This document shows positions 1-9,426 of a DNA stretch of 25,020 bases, one piece after another. The DNA is taken from assembly GCA_003427395.1 (NCBI GenBank), contig BFEA01000182.1:841716-866735 (forward strand). Direction: 5' to 3'. The notes under the pieces are model-generated. The model worked only from the letters and a program-made list of their open reading frames with translations. It made no database searches and was not told the DNA's origin. Numbering within the stretch: position 1 is the stretch's first letter; every line of letters starts with the position of its first letter. Source of the stretch: Chara braunii (lineage: Eukaryota; Streptophyta; Charophyceae; Charales; Characeae). Made by a program: the position numbers and the translations under genes.

Positions 1-43
1 GTGTGCGGGTGTGTTTGTGTGTGTGCACGCGTGCATGTGTGTG
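1..43. repeat. GT-rich microsatellite at left edge
   Basis: An alternating purine/pyrimidine stretch made of GTGT and GTGC units abuts the left end of the first LTR. It blurs the exact LTR start and hides any target-site duplication, because its bases resemble the LTR's own first bases. Confidence 0.85.
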
Positions 44-1092
44 TGCATGTGTGGCTCCTCATCAGGCCTAAGGGGCCCCTTTTGCAAGTGTGCCCGCCCT
101 AAGTGAAGGCCGGCCTAACTAACCACGAGACGTCGAATGCTGTCAATTTCGTATTTGGGGTGCAGGGAGTTGTGTCGCGTCAGTTGGTTGAGGGAACCCA
201 GGACCCGAGCAGCAAATACTTTCCACGGCTTTCTAGGCCTTTCCTGAAGTGCAGGCCTTGGGCCACATTCACAGCAACATACACAGACAGTTGCGAGGCG
301 TAACTGACAGAGGCCCAGCAACAGCAGCAGAGGCACAGCTACCTGGGGCCTACCGGAAGCTTCTGGGCGCAGGCGCAGCCCAGCCAGGCCGCGCCGCAGG
401 CCAGGCAAGACTCTTTCCATATAGGAAACAGTTCACTGCCTGCAGCTCGTTCGAGCAATTGCTAGTTTGCGGCAGCGCTGCTGGAGCGATTGCTCGCATG
501 CTGCTGCTGGCGCTGGGGCAAGGTGCTGTGCACGTGCGGTCGTGTGTGAAGAAGGGCGCTGCTGAGGGCAGCGCCATATCCCAGCTTCCATAGCTGGCTG
601 GGCTGGGACATACGGCTTCCATAGCTGGCTGGGCTTGGACATAGAGCAAGGCGCAGTGGTGGTCTACGGGTGTACAGAGGGAAGACAAGGGAGAAGGACG
701 AGAGAGAGAGAGTGAGAGATAGAGAGTGAGAGATAGAGATGAAGATGATGATGTGAGGGCTCATACCTGATATTGGCGATGGTCTGCATTGGGCGACATC
801 TTCATGTACTTCGGTGGCTGCTGACGTCAACAGTTGCATTGTCAATTCATAGGCAGATAGTAGCGGTGTGGGGAGTAGTCTGGGCGCCGAGCGCCAAGTA
901 GGGGGAAGGGCCTGGACTCTGATGTTGGTAATGACGAGAGTAAGCTCTCATTGACATTCGGTTTCAGTGTTTCCATTCTCCATTGGAATAACATTAGTGC
1001 AATACTGCTTTCTGGACACAAAGACTTTCCGGCTTTCAATGTGATCGTGTAATCTGGATTCTGTCATCTCGCTATTGCTCAGTTTCCTTGCA
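44..1092 (+). repeat. E1 5' LTR
   Basis: This is homologous to 8233-9224. Aligning it with the E1 3' LTR and the E2 LTR puts the start at TGCA (44) and the end at TGCA (1092), just before the PBS. The start could be off by about 6 bases because of the GT repeat. It is about 57 bp longer than the 3' copy. One cause is a 31-bp tandem duplication at 584-645, another an expanded GA-type tract near 700-740. No clear TATA box was found inside it. Confidence 0.9.
584..645 (+). repeat. 31-bp tandem duplication in E1 5' LTR
   Basis: Two copies (584-614 and 615-645) begin GCTTCCATAGCTGGCTGGGC and differ by a few bases near their ends. The 3' LTR and the E2 LTR have a single copy, so the duplication most likely arose after E1 inserted. 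Confidence 0.85.
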
Positions 1093-1095
1093 ATT

Positions 1096-1107
1096 TGGTA
1101 TCAGAGC
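1096..1107 (+). other. E1 primer-binding site (initiator-Met tRNA)
   Basis: TGGTATCAGAGC lies three bases after the LTR end. This is the standard plant retrotransposon PBS complementary to the 3' end of tRNA-iMet, which primes minus-strand DNA synthesis. Confidence 0.95.
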
Positions 1108-2356
1108 TGGTTCGAACTGCGCTTACTGGTTCTTCACAATAGCTGTTCGGTGCTTCGCATGTGGTGTGGGGCAGTGATAAGGCTTGGGCGTTGAACGATA
1201 GGCGGCCCAGTGTCGTGTGGGCGAGCCGGGAAGGCTATGTGGTGACATAGGGATGTACGCTGGATGATGAGAACTCGCTGATGTGGCATTTAAGCCGAGG
1301 TGGAACTGCTTTTCGCTGTCTGTTGTGCCGAGGCAAGGACCGGTCATCATAAATGCACGTCAGGTTGCCGGTGAGAAATCTGTGGTTGGGGCCAGCATTT
1401 GAGGTACGTTGCTTTCTTCCTTATCAACCCTCTTTATTACTTCTTACCATGAGGAAGTGAGTTCTGTCTTGAGAGTCCTCTCAACGTGAGGTGTCGCGAG
1501 CGCTCAACCTTGAGAGTCAACATTCTTCCTGGGCAGCAAGCTGGTGGGAGACGGGCAAAGCCTCTGAAGGGCCCTGGACGAAGCGCTCGGGTCACAGTCA
1601 CCATGCCAACCCGCTGGGACTAGTACACGCATGCTTTGCCGCAAGTCCTTAGTTCTGCTTGCTGTGCAATAGAGGTCATGCTGGGCATGCCAGCCCTATA
1701 AGAGACGCTCACCAGACCATCTATAAATATTTATGTCGGGTTCCGGATTGAACCCTGGTTGAGATCGTCGTTCTGTCTGCGACGTTAAATAATTCCCGAG
1801 GACCTTGGGGGCTGTCCTTAAATTGCCTCTTGATCGGCCAGATCAACTAGAAGTAAGGCTCGTTCCATGCGAGGGTAAATAAGGTGCAGGGCTGGCAGGC
1901 TTAGCATAGACATGGGGCACAGGGGTGGGCCGGATTGCACACCTTTAGACACGCTACTCAACCAGATGCTCAGGACGTCGACATAAGAGACTACTTGAGA
2001 GGGATACAGGGGGACGGGGGATTCGGACAACTGTTCGCTGTGGAACTAATTAAATAAATTGCCATCCAGCATGCATCTCCATTAGTATTTATTTTCGATT
2101 ATTTAATTGTACGGACTTGACAACTGACAGATAGCTGCAGATAGGATAGGCCATTCCTTGCTGCATTGCATTCTGTTTTAGAATAATCTAAAAATAGAAA
2201 GAGTTACCTTTTAGGACCTGACATTGATTACTAGTGACCACTTGACTACTTTTCTCCAGGCAGACTGAATTAGTTCATTATTATTACTCGGTTGGGTGTC
2301 ATGCTGAGGTAGGATCCAGTGTGGATTCTAGTTTAGATCACACACCACTGTAGCTC
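1108..2356 (+). other. E1 untranslated leader between PBS and gag
   Basis: About 1.25 kb without a credible coding region. It aligns along its length with the E2 leader (10468-11715), so it is an inherited part of the family. It holds short inverted repeats such as TTGAGAG-tc-CTCTCAA near 1470, and an A/T block around 1720-1735. A long leader is where packaging and dimerisation signals of such elements would be expected; that role is inferred. It ends at the gag start, where the bases just upstream (CACTGTAGCTC) are the same in both elements. Confidence 0.8.
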
Positions 2357-3290
2357 ATGAGTGAAGCAACTAGTAGAGAGGAGGAGGAACGATTAGTGGA
2401 CCCGCAGAACTGCTCTCAGTCGACCGATCCCTTCCAGGAGTTAAGTCCAGGAGAGGAAAGGAAGTTGCGGATGGAAGCCAGGGAGAGGGTGGCATTACGG
2501 AGGTCTAGGGCAGCAGCAGCCAGAGTCCAGGCCGCAATGGCTACTGCCTCCACCATGTCAGATGCCTTGTCCTTGGCCTCTTCGTCAGGTGTTAGTCAGG
2601 GTGTTTCTCAGGGTTCCGTTAGTCAATCTGTTGGTTCGCAAGTCAGCCAGCAGTCTCCTTTCACGTCAAAGGATTATGAGATCCTCCAAGCGGAAGCCCT
2701 TTATGATGAGTTGCAGCAGCAGTTGAAAGAAGCAGCAGCGAGGAGAGAGAAAGCTATATTGAGAAAACTAGGAGGCAGGAACTGGGAAAATTAGACGCAC
2801 TGGATGAGTCAACACTAGATCCTGCAATGCAGGCGCTGCGTTGCTCGCTTTTGTGTGTGGCAGCAAAGCAGGTGGTTCAGCAGGAAGTGTTGGCTGTGGC
2901 CGACCAGAACTGAATTCTGGCTGCAGTGCAGGCTCCGCGTCCAATGATGAGGCAGCCTCAGTATTTTGTAGCTCCCCCTTCGGTTGCGGGTCCCTCAAGC
3001 CGTCGCCGGTAGGGCCCTCTTTTACTCCTATGTTTGGCATGCCTCTTTCAAGTGGTTTAGCAGCAGTTAGTGGTCCGGTTCGTAGCACTTCTCTCGTACC
3101 ATCAATGACAATGGCAGCTACAGTCCCATCGTCAGGACAGGCTCAGGTTAGCGTGCAACAACCTGTCTCAGTGGCTATCCAGCCACTGCAGCAATCACTT
3201 GGGCCAATCCAATCAATGCAGTGGATCCCCAAGATTCCCTTACTGAGTCCTAAGCCTTTTTCTGGCCACAAGAAAAAGGACTAGGACCTG
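2357..3290 (+). pseudogene. gag: E1 gag, N-terminal part (broken)
   Basis: The start ATG at 2357 opens MSEATSREEEE, matching MSDASTSEEEL at the start of the E2 gag, which supports the start choice. The N-terminal part is rich in charged residues, with an Arg/Ala-rich helix-like stretch (about residues 40-60), a Ser/Gln/Val low-complexity part, then a Gln/Glu/Lys-rich probable coiled coil. The frame is lost after position 2794 and resumes in another frame by 2841. A stop at 3282-3284 (TAG where E2 has GAG) ends the following open stretch, which includes a Pro/Gln-rich linker leading into the capsid. As an intact protein it would form part of the retrotransposon particle. Confidence 0.8.
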
Positions 3291-4140
3291 GACACGTGGT
3301 GAGAATTGTGCCTGCCTACGTGAGGCACAAGCTCACAAGGCCAGAATAGGAAGTTATAGTTGCTGCCTCCTTTCTAGAGAGTTCGACAACACGATGGTTA
3401 AATGGTCTTCAACAACAAGGTTGTGGTCAAAATTTCGATGCCTGGGCCCAGGCTCAAACATTGGAAGACTTTATACCGACTGTGTACAATAGGTGGCATG
3501 ACCCTCAAGGGGCTCAGAAGGCCACTAATGCATTGAACAGTCTCGATTCCAAATGGTACCGGTCAGTGCGGGAAGTCACAAACACCGTAGAACGTCTGAT
3601 CGTAGTGCCTAGTGTGGACTATGACCCTCATGTACTCCTCACAACTTATCTGCGATGTCTGCCCACAAACGTCAAGAACAAGCTGGTGGACGAGGCCTAC
3701 ATTGATGTCCATAACTTTGCTACTGTTCAGCAAAAAAGCCTTAGATATAGAGGCTAAACTCGGGACCGCTCATCAAGGACCTGGAGATGGTAGGAAGAAG
3801 AAGCTTCCCCATGATTGGAGGAAGAAGGGCAATCTCATGTTTGTCGACCATCATGGTCAAGCGACGGAGATTGACGACTTCCCTGACCATGGGGAAGACA
3901 CAGAGCAGGACGGGGCTAGTGAGACTTCGGATGGGGGAGTTGTAGCTCCAATCAAGGAAAAGGCTAGGGGGACCGGGAAGCAGAAGGTAGGCCGGTCCAA
4001 GGGTCAAGGCGACCAAGGAACACCCGCATGGGTAAAACTTGGTTTAGAATATGAGATGGAGGGACCGAGCAGCTAGGGCCACGTGTCTTAACTGTGGCAA
4101 CCATGGCCATACGTCTAGAACGTGCCGAGGCAAAAAGGTC
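3291..4140 (+). pseudogene. gag: E1 gag, capsid-like region and zinc knuckle (broken)
   Basis: The capsid-like (retrotransposon gag family) part includes WLNGL, the stretch YNRWHDPQGAQKAT, and a later LRCLPTNVKNKL segment, each with a close counterpart in E2. A missing base near 3298 and the stop TAG at 3347 break it, and a shift near the six-A run at 3734 moves the end into another frame. An acidic linker follows (EIDDFPDHGEDTEQD). The nucleocapsid zinc knuckle lies at 4084-4125 as CLNCGNHGHTSRTC, a complete CX2CX4HX4C box that binds RNA in this family. It is in a third frame relative to its flanks. Confidence 0.85.
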
Positions 4141-4860
4141 ATAACAAGGTAGCCTCTCCTACGGTGATAGGACTATCTTCGAACCCTGGTGGTGTTTCTT
4201 CGAGCACTTTACAGGGAAACACCTCGGGCCATAGGGTTGTTAGCGGGCCAGAAGGAGTGTTAACCGCTCTTATTCGTGTTGAAGTGGTAACGTTGCCTTC
4301 ACCACTTCAGGCGTTGGCCAAGGCTATTGACCCAATTATCGCCCCACAAACACATTCACACCCACCGATGCTCTATTCGAGAGATGTGTTTGAATCCTTA
4401 GAAGAGTTGCAAACTGAGTCGTTAGGGAAGGACCCTAGAGACTCTAAGCCGATGATCAGCAAAGGTCCTAGGGGTGGACATTTCGTGGTAAAGGTTGGTG
4501 TAGGTGGCCGCAAAGTGGGCGCCTTCGCAGACATAGGCTCTACATGGAACTTCATCAGTAGTGCTTGTGTGGACAGACTGCACTTAGGGGACAAGTGCAG
4601 CGGCTCAGCAGATTTGCGACATCTACGCTAGCCAGTAAGCACAATATGATTGTCCAAGATTATGTCAAGGACGTAGTCTGTACCTTCTCCTATGGAGGAG
4701 GGGAACTGAGACACAAGATCTCGTTCCAGGTTAGCGACAAACTGCTGTTTGGTATGTTGCTAGGTATGTACTACCTCGAGGTGGCAAAGCCACAATTTGA
4801 TTGGGATAGAAAGGTGATGATTCACAAGTTGCCAAACGAAAGAACCGTTAGACTGCAAAA
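4141..4860 (+). pseudogene. pro: E1 aspartic protease region (broken)
   Basis: The retropepsin-like domain is marked by GAFADIGSTWNFIS (catalytic Asp codon at 4530-4532) and a distal [10 protein letters not shown] segment that matches the usual ILGMxWL motif. The catalytic triad reads D-I-G where D-T-G or D-S-G is normal, and E2 shares this. A one-base deletion near 4590 (GGACAAG here, GGACCAAG in E2) splits the domain across two frames. In an active element this enzyme would cleave the Gag-Pol polyprotein. Confidence 0.82.
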
Positions 4861-6290
4861 GTATAAGGCTAGCAAACTAGTGGAGAACTATGGTTGCATG
4901 TGCGATTCATCCTTTTATAACTATTACAAGCAGAACCGCGAGGAGGGGATGTATCTAGTCTTTGTCTATGAGAAAGGGGAGGTCGTAAAAACACCCCCAA
5001 AGATAAAAGCAGTCGTTGCGAACTATCCGAAACTTTTTGAGAATCCTAGGGGTGTGGTAGAAAGGGAGGTGGTCCATGCAATAGAAATCGTCCCTGGTAG
5101 CAAAGTATCTAGAGGACGGATCTATAGGATGTCTCCTGCGGAGTTAGATGAGCTCCGCCGCCAGCTGAAGGAGCTCACAGAAAAGGGTTGGATTCGACCT
5201 TATATGTCCCCCTATGGAGCCCCAGTTCTCTTTGTCCCAAAGAAAGGGGGAGCCCTAAGGATGTGCATTGACTATAGAGGCCTCAACGCCATCACCGTTA
5301 AAAACGCAGAGCCTCTAACCGACATTGACGACCTTCTGGGGATGCCGGTACTTCACAAAGATAGATCTGAAGTCCGGGTACCATCAAATTGCCATTAGAC
5401 TTGAGGATCAACAAAAAACCGCTTTTCATACCAAGTACGGTCTGTACGAGTTTGCGGTGATGCTTTTTGGACTATGCGATGCCCCGGGTACATTTCATTA
5501 AAAAGGGTTGAGGAGGTGTCGGGGGATATGACTCAGAGAGGATGTCCGACAGGGGGCTTTCCACATCGGGGTCAGCCCCACTGGCAGTGCAGCGGGCCCA
5601 CCCACTTAGTGAACAGTCAAGGTAGGGAACACTCAATCCTTGCAACCCACCCAGGAGTATCAGCCCAGACCGGCACTACCAGACTGCCGCGGCAGGATTC
5701 ACCCCGCTCAAACTCAGGAACCTGCATCCTAGAGGCACCTGACCGGGAGGCTTCGTTATCAGCACCACAGTCGCCATGTGCTGCAGGGATGCGCGGGTAT
5801 ACACGCAATGAATCGGATATTCCATGACTACTTACATAAGTTTATCCTCGTGTACCTCGACGATATCCTAATCTTTAGTAGGTCTGTAGAGGAGCACGCT
5901 GAGCACTTGAAAATAGTGCTAGGACTCCTAGGACAACACCAGTATAAGGTAAACTTGGAAAAATGCGAATTTGGTCAAACCAAGATCTTACACCCGGGTC
6001 ATGTAATCTTCGCACAAGGGTTGAGGCCAGACGATGCCAAAGTCACCGGCATACGTGACTGGCCCAGACCTCAGACTGTTACTGAGGTCCAGTCGTTTTT
6101 GGGGATGACGGGCTACTATCGTCCGTTTGTGAAAAACTATAGTACTGTAGCTTTCCCATTAACCGACCTAACCCGCCTTAACAACCCTTGGGAGTGGACC
6201 AAAGAGTGTGAGGCAGCCTTCAAGAAATTGAAGTATGCCCTGACACACTATGAAGTCCTTAACTTCCGGAGCTTGAGCAACCCTTTGTAG
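4861..6290 (+). pseudogene. pol: E1 reverse transcriptase (broken, with insertion)
   Basis: The finger region is clear: [20 protein letters not shown], then [13 protein letters not shown] shift near 5345-5370 moves the next segment ([11 protein letters not shown]-type, then a [12 protein letters not shown] stretch) into another frame. About 300 bp of unrelated DNA (5500-5802) follows, and RT resumes with MNRIFHDYL and the catalytic box YLDD at 5853-5864. The thumb and connection (NLEKCEFG, SFLGMTGYYRPFVKNYS) are readable. An intact enzyme would copy element RNA into DNA; this copy cannot. Confidence 0.9.
5500..5802. other. About 300 bp of foreign DNA inserted in E1 RT
   Basis: RT homology stops after GTFH (about 5499) and resumes at AMNRIF (about 5803). 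Between them lies G/C-rich sequence with no RT similarity. I see no convincing terminal inverted repeats. GGGTA occurs on both sides (near 5487 and 5795) and could be the remains of a target duplication, but five bases is weak evidence. I did not recognise it as a copy of any other part of the window. Confidence 0.7.
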
Positions 6291-6650
6291 TGACCCCAAA
6301 CGCCAACCAACATGGCATAGTCGCGGCCCTTGCGCAGAAGGAGGGGAAAAAGTTGAGGCCCATCAAGTACATGAGCAAAAAGATGCCATATAAAAAACTA
6401 GCTAAGTCCACGTATGAGCGAGAGCTCTATGCCCTTTATAGAGCGTTGGTCCATTGGAGGCACTACCTCCTAGGCAGATTTTTCAACTTGAGATCTGACC
6501 ATGAGACCTTACGCTGGATCAAGACAACCTGTACTCTCAAATGCCTTGAAAAGGTGGACTGAAGTCATAGACATGTATGACTTCAAACTTGACCCTCTAA
6601 AGGTAGAATACAATCAATGGCTGATGCACTATCGTTAAGGGCAGATTATT
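6291..6650 (+). pseudogene. pol: E1 RNase H (broken, first catalytic Asp lost)
   Basis: The E2 motif TDASQYAIGAVLAQKEG appears here as TPNANQHGIVAALAQKEG, so the first catalytic Asp is Asn (GAC to AAC). Downstream YMSKKMP, STYERELYALYRAL and SDHETLRW are typical of Ty3/gypsy RNase H. A stop at 6290 precedes the motif, and further shifts near 6540 and 6620 precede a disrupted ADALS segment that marks the RNase H end and spacer. The enzyme normally degrades the RNA strand of the RNA-DNA hybrid. Confidence 0.87.
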
Positions 6651-7860
6651 TGGGCACGCTAATCATTGAGTTTGGTATACCTGACGATGTACCTGGATCC
6701 TTGGTGGAAGCCTATCAAGAAGACACAGTTATGTCAGAGATCCTCTGTAAGTTAGAAACTAAAGACAAAGTGTTACTCATGACGAATTTACAGTAGTCCA
6801 CGGCTTGTTGTTCCTCGATAAGGCTGGGAATAAACGACTGTGTGTGCCAGATATAGAGTCTTGTGTAGTTTGTTTCTAGGAGAATGTCATGATGCAACTG
6901 GTCATTTCGGTTATAAGAAGACTTCAGCTCTAGTGCAGAAATTCTGGTGGCCCTCTATGATTCAAGATGCGAAAAAGTACGTTGAGACTTGCCAGGTTTG
7001 CCAATGAGACAAACCTAGGACTCAGGCTCCGCTTGGGCTTACCAAGCCCTTGCCTATTCCTGACGGTCCTGGTCAAAGTGCGTTCATGGACTTCATGGAT
7101 ACTCTTGTGACCAGCAAGAACGGTAAAAGACACATCTTCGTCATAGTGGACCGATTTCCCAAGTACGCTAGACTGATCGCCATGCCGGAAACAACAAAAC
7201 TGACTATGTTATCAACCTGTTTTTGGATAACTGGAGACAGGACTTTGGGTTGCCCAAGTCCATCAGTAGTGACAGGGACGGTCGTTTTACCAGCGAACTG
7301 TGGCAGAGTACGGCTCAACAAATGGGCACCCGACTACAAATGACATCAGGGAATCACCTTGAGTCAAATGGCTAGGCGGAACAAATGAACCGAGTGGTGC
7401 AGCACCTGCTTCGCCATTACATCAAGCCAAGCCACGATGACTGGGACGAGAAATTACCTCTCACCGCTAGCCTGTACAACAACACTGTGCCCAACACTAC
7501 TGGCATGACTCCCAACCAACTGCATCTTCGTTGGAAGCCCAGATCCGCCCTTGATTTCCTACTACCTGAGAATCAGTCAAGTGCAGCACATGGCAGCATA
7601 GAATTTGCTGTGAAGTACGAACAGATGCTACAACAGGCCGTTGAATACATCAGGAAGTCTCAGGATGCTATGATTGCATCTGAGAACAAACATAGACGAC
7701 CTTCTAACTTTCAGGTAAGAGACAAAGTCTGGGTTAAATCATCTGAATTAGGTCAGGAGTTGGGAATTTTCCGAAAATTAATGCCTCAGTATTTCGGTCC
7801 ATGGGAGGTCCTAGACATAGTGGCGGATCAGATAGATGGACATTCGTTATTCGCATCCCC
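6651..7860 (+). pseudogene. pol: E1 integrase (broken)
   Basis: The N-terminal HHCC zinc-binding motif is readable as HDATGH (about 6889) followed by CQVC (about 6990). A stop directly after it is TGA in place of an expected CGA. The DDE core keeps its first Asp in FMDFMDTL, the second in a frame-shifted SSDRDGRFTSELW, and the Glu in AEQMNR. A TAG at 7373-7375 stands where related elements have CAG. After the core, VRDKVWVK and FGPWEVLDIV resemble the GPY/F module. An intact enzyme would insert the cDNA into the genome. Confidence 0.88.
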
Positions 7861-8193
7861 GCTCACCTTCGCACACACCCAGTCTTTCACGCCTCAAAGT
7901 TGGCAGCTTCTGCAAAAACTGCACAGTTTCCCTCCAGACGATCAATGCTGCCCCCAACCACTGATGGCGAAGTCGACATCGACGAAATTGTGGAGCATCG
8001 CGTGATGCCCGTGCCTAAACCTCCCGGCAGAGGCCAACCTCCAAAGCCAAGGATGCAGTACTGTGTCAGATTTAGACGCCATACTGATCCCAGTGAAGAT
8101 CGGTGGTTTACCAGAGAAGAACTCCAGCAAACAGCTCCCCAAGTGCTTGTACGCTACGAAAGAGCACTCAACGGACAGATGCCTGCAGATTAG
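7801..8193 (+). pseudogene. pol: E1 integrase C-terminus with chromodomain-like module
   Basis: This stretch is open. It begins in the wrong frame, then reads FVIRIPAHLRTHPVFHASKL, the conserved end of the integrase GPY/F region. Residues about 57-121 (about 7969-8163) look like a chromodomain: an EIVEHR start, a YCVRF beta strand, the aromatic-containing DRWFTREEL, and a final RYE helix. Chromodomains in chromovirus integrases bind histone marks and steer insertion. The spacer between the EIVEHR strand and the YCVRF strand is Pro-rich and longer than in classical chromodomains. The stop at 8191-8193 is followed 25 bp later by the PPT. Confidence 0.75.
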
Positions 8194-8218
8194 AGACTTC
8201 TCAGGGGAATATCGAAGT

Positions 8219-8232
8219 AAAGGAGGAGGGAA
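8219..8232 (+). other. E1 polypurine tract
   Basis: AAAGGAGGAGGGAA lies immediately before TGCA at the 3' LTR start, where plus-strand primer formation requires it. Its position helped fix the LTR start at 8233. Confidence 0.9.
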
Positions 8233-9224
8233 TGCACGGATGTGGCTCCTCGGCAGGCCTAAGGGGCCCCTTATGCAAGTGTGCCCGCCCTAAGTGAAGG
8301 CGGGCCAAACAGATCACGAGAGGCCGAATGCTGCCAATATCGTATTTGGGGTGCAGGGAGTTGTGTCGTGTCAGTTGGTTGAGGGAACCCAAGACCAGAG
8401 CAGCAAATACTTTCCACGGCCTGCTAGGCCTTTCCAGAAGTGCAGGCCTTGGGCCACATTCGCAGCAACATACACAGACAGTTGGGAGGCGTAACTGACC
8501 GAGGCCCAGCAACAGCAGCAGAGGCACAGCTACCTGGGGCCTACCGGAAGCTTCTGGGCGCAGGTCCAGCCCAGCCAGGCAGCAGGCCAGGCCAGACTCT
8601 TTCCATATAGGAAAGAGTTCGCTGCCTGGCAGCTCATTCGGACACTTGCTAGTTTGCAGCAGCGCTGCTGGAGCCATGGCTCGCGTGCTGCTGCTAGCGC
8701 TGGGGCAAGGTGTTGTGCACGTGCGGTCGTGTGTGAAGAAGGGCGCTGCTGAGGGCAGCGCCATAACCCAGCTTCCATAGCTGGCTGGGCTTGGACATAC
8801 AGCAAGGCGCAGTGGCGGTCTTGGGATGTACAGAGGGAAGACAAGGGAAGGACGAGATAGAGAGTAAGAGATAGAGATGAGGATGATGATGTGAGGGCTC
8901 ATACCTGGTATTGGCGATGGTTTGGGCGGCATCTTCATGTACTTCGGTGGCTGCTGACGTCAACAGTTGCATTGTCAATTCATAGGCAGAGAGTAGCTGT
9001 GTGGGAGTAGTCTGGGCGCCGAGCGCCAAGTAGGGGGAAGGGCCTGGACTCTAATGTTGGTGATGACGCGAGTAAGCTCTCATTGACATTCGGTTTCAGT
9101 GTTTCAATTCTCCATTGGAGTAACACTAGTGCAATACTGCTTTCTGGACACTGAGAGTTTCTGGCTTTCAATGTGATCGTGTAATCTGGATTCTCTCATC
9201 TCGCTATTGCTCATTTTCCTTGCA
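8233..9224 (+). repeat. E1 3' LTR
   Basis: This is homologous to 44-1092. It starts TGCACGG after the PPT and ends CCTTGCA. It carries a CCCGCC-loop-GGCGGG hairpin near 8283 and one copy of the segment that is duplicated in the 5' LTR. Differences between the two LTRs, which are identical at insertion, show that E1 is not recent. Confidence 0.92.
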
Positions 9225-9426
9225 TAAACTTCAAAAAAACAACAAAAAATATGGGGTTGCAGATTTCCAAAATATCTACAACCATATGTTTTTTATCATT
9301 ATTTTTCTTTATTTTTTGCTGGCAAAAAAATCTCTGTGAAACAAAAAGAAAAACCCACCCATTTCATCTTTTTTTTTTGTTCTTTTCTTTCTTTTTATGT
9401 TTTTTATTTTTTTTAATATAGAAAAA
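9225..9426. other. A/T-rich spacer between E1 and E2
   Basis: About 200 bp of T-rich and A-rich runs without coding potential. An imperfect inverted repeat (ATATGG..GTTG near 9249 and CAACCATAT near 9278) is the only structure seen. It could be the original host DNA into which the elements inserted. Confidence 0.7.

Larger units (their letters stand above)
44..9224 (+). mobile_element. E1: complete but decayed Ty3/gypsy LTR retrotransposon with C-terminal chromodomain-like module
   Basis: The element reads LTR, PBS, long leader, gag with zinc knuckle, protease, RT, RNase H, integrase, chromodomain-like end, polypurine tract, LTR. The order with integrase after RNase H is that of Ty3/gypsy (Metaviridae), not Ty1/copia. 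The two LTRs are clearly homologous along their length but have diverged by substitutions and indels. Coding parts lie in changing frames with many stops, so the copy cannot make its own proteins. No matching 5-bp target duplication is visible (GT repeat on the left, TAAAC on the right), either because it decayed or because the ends recombined with another copy. Confidence 0.93.

Noticed and set aside
1096-1120. tRNA gene fragment (GGTTCGAAC resembles a B box)
   Set aside because: It is the PBS and its continuation after the LTR; no cloverleaf or A box is present.
5487-5800. GGGTA flanks as a firm target duplication of the RT insert
   Set aside because: Five bases with differing neighbours are too little, and the RT alignment puts the junctions several bases away.
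5474-5827. A 117-codon open reading across the RT insertion
   Set aside because: It begins and ends in out-of-frame RT sequence and passes through the insert by chance; no motif seen.
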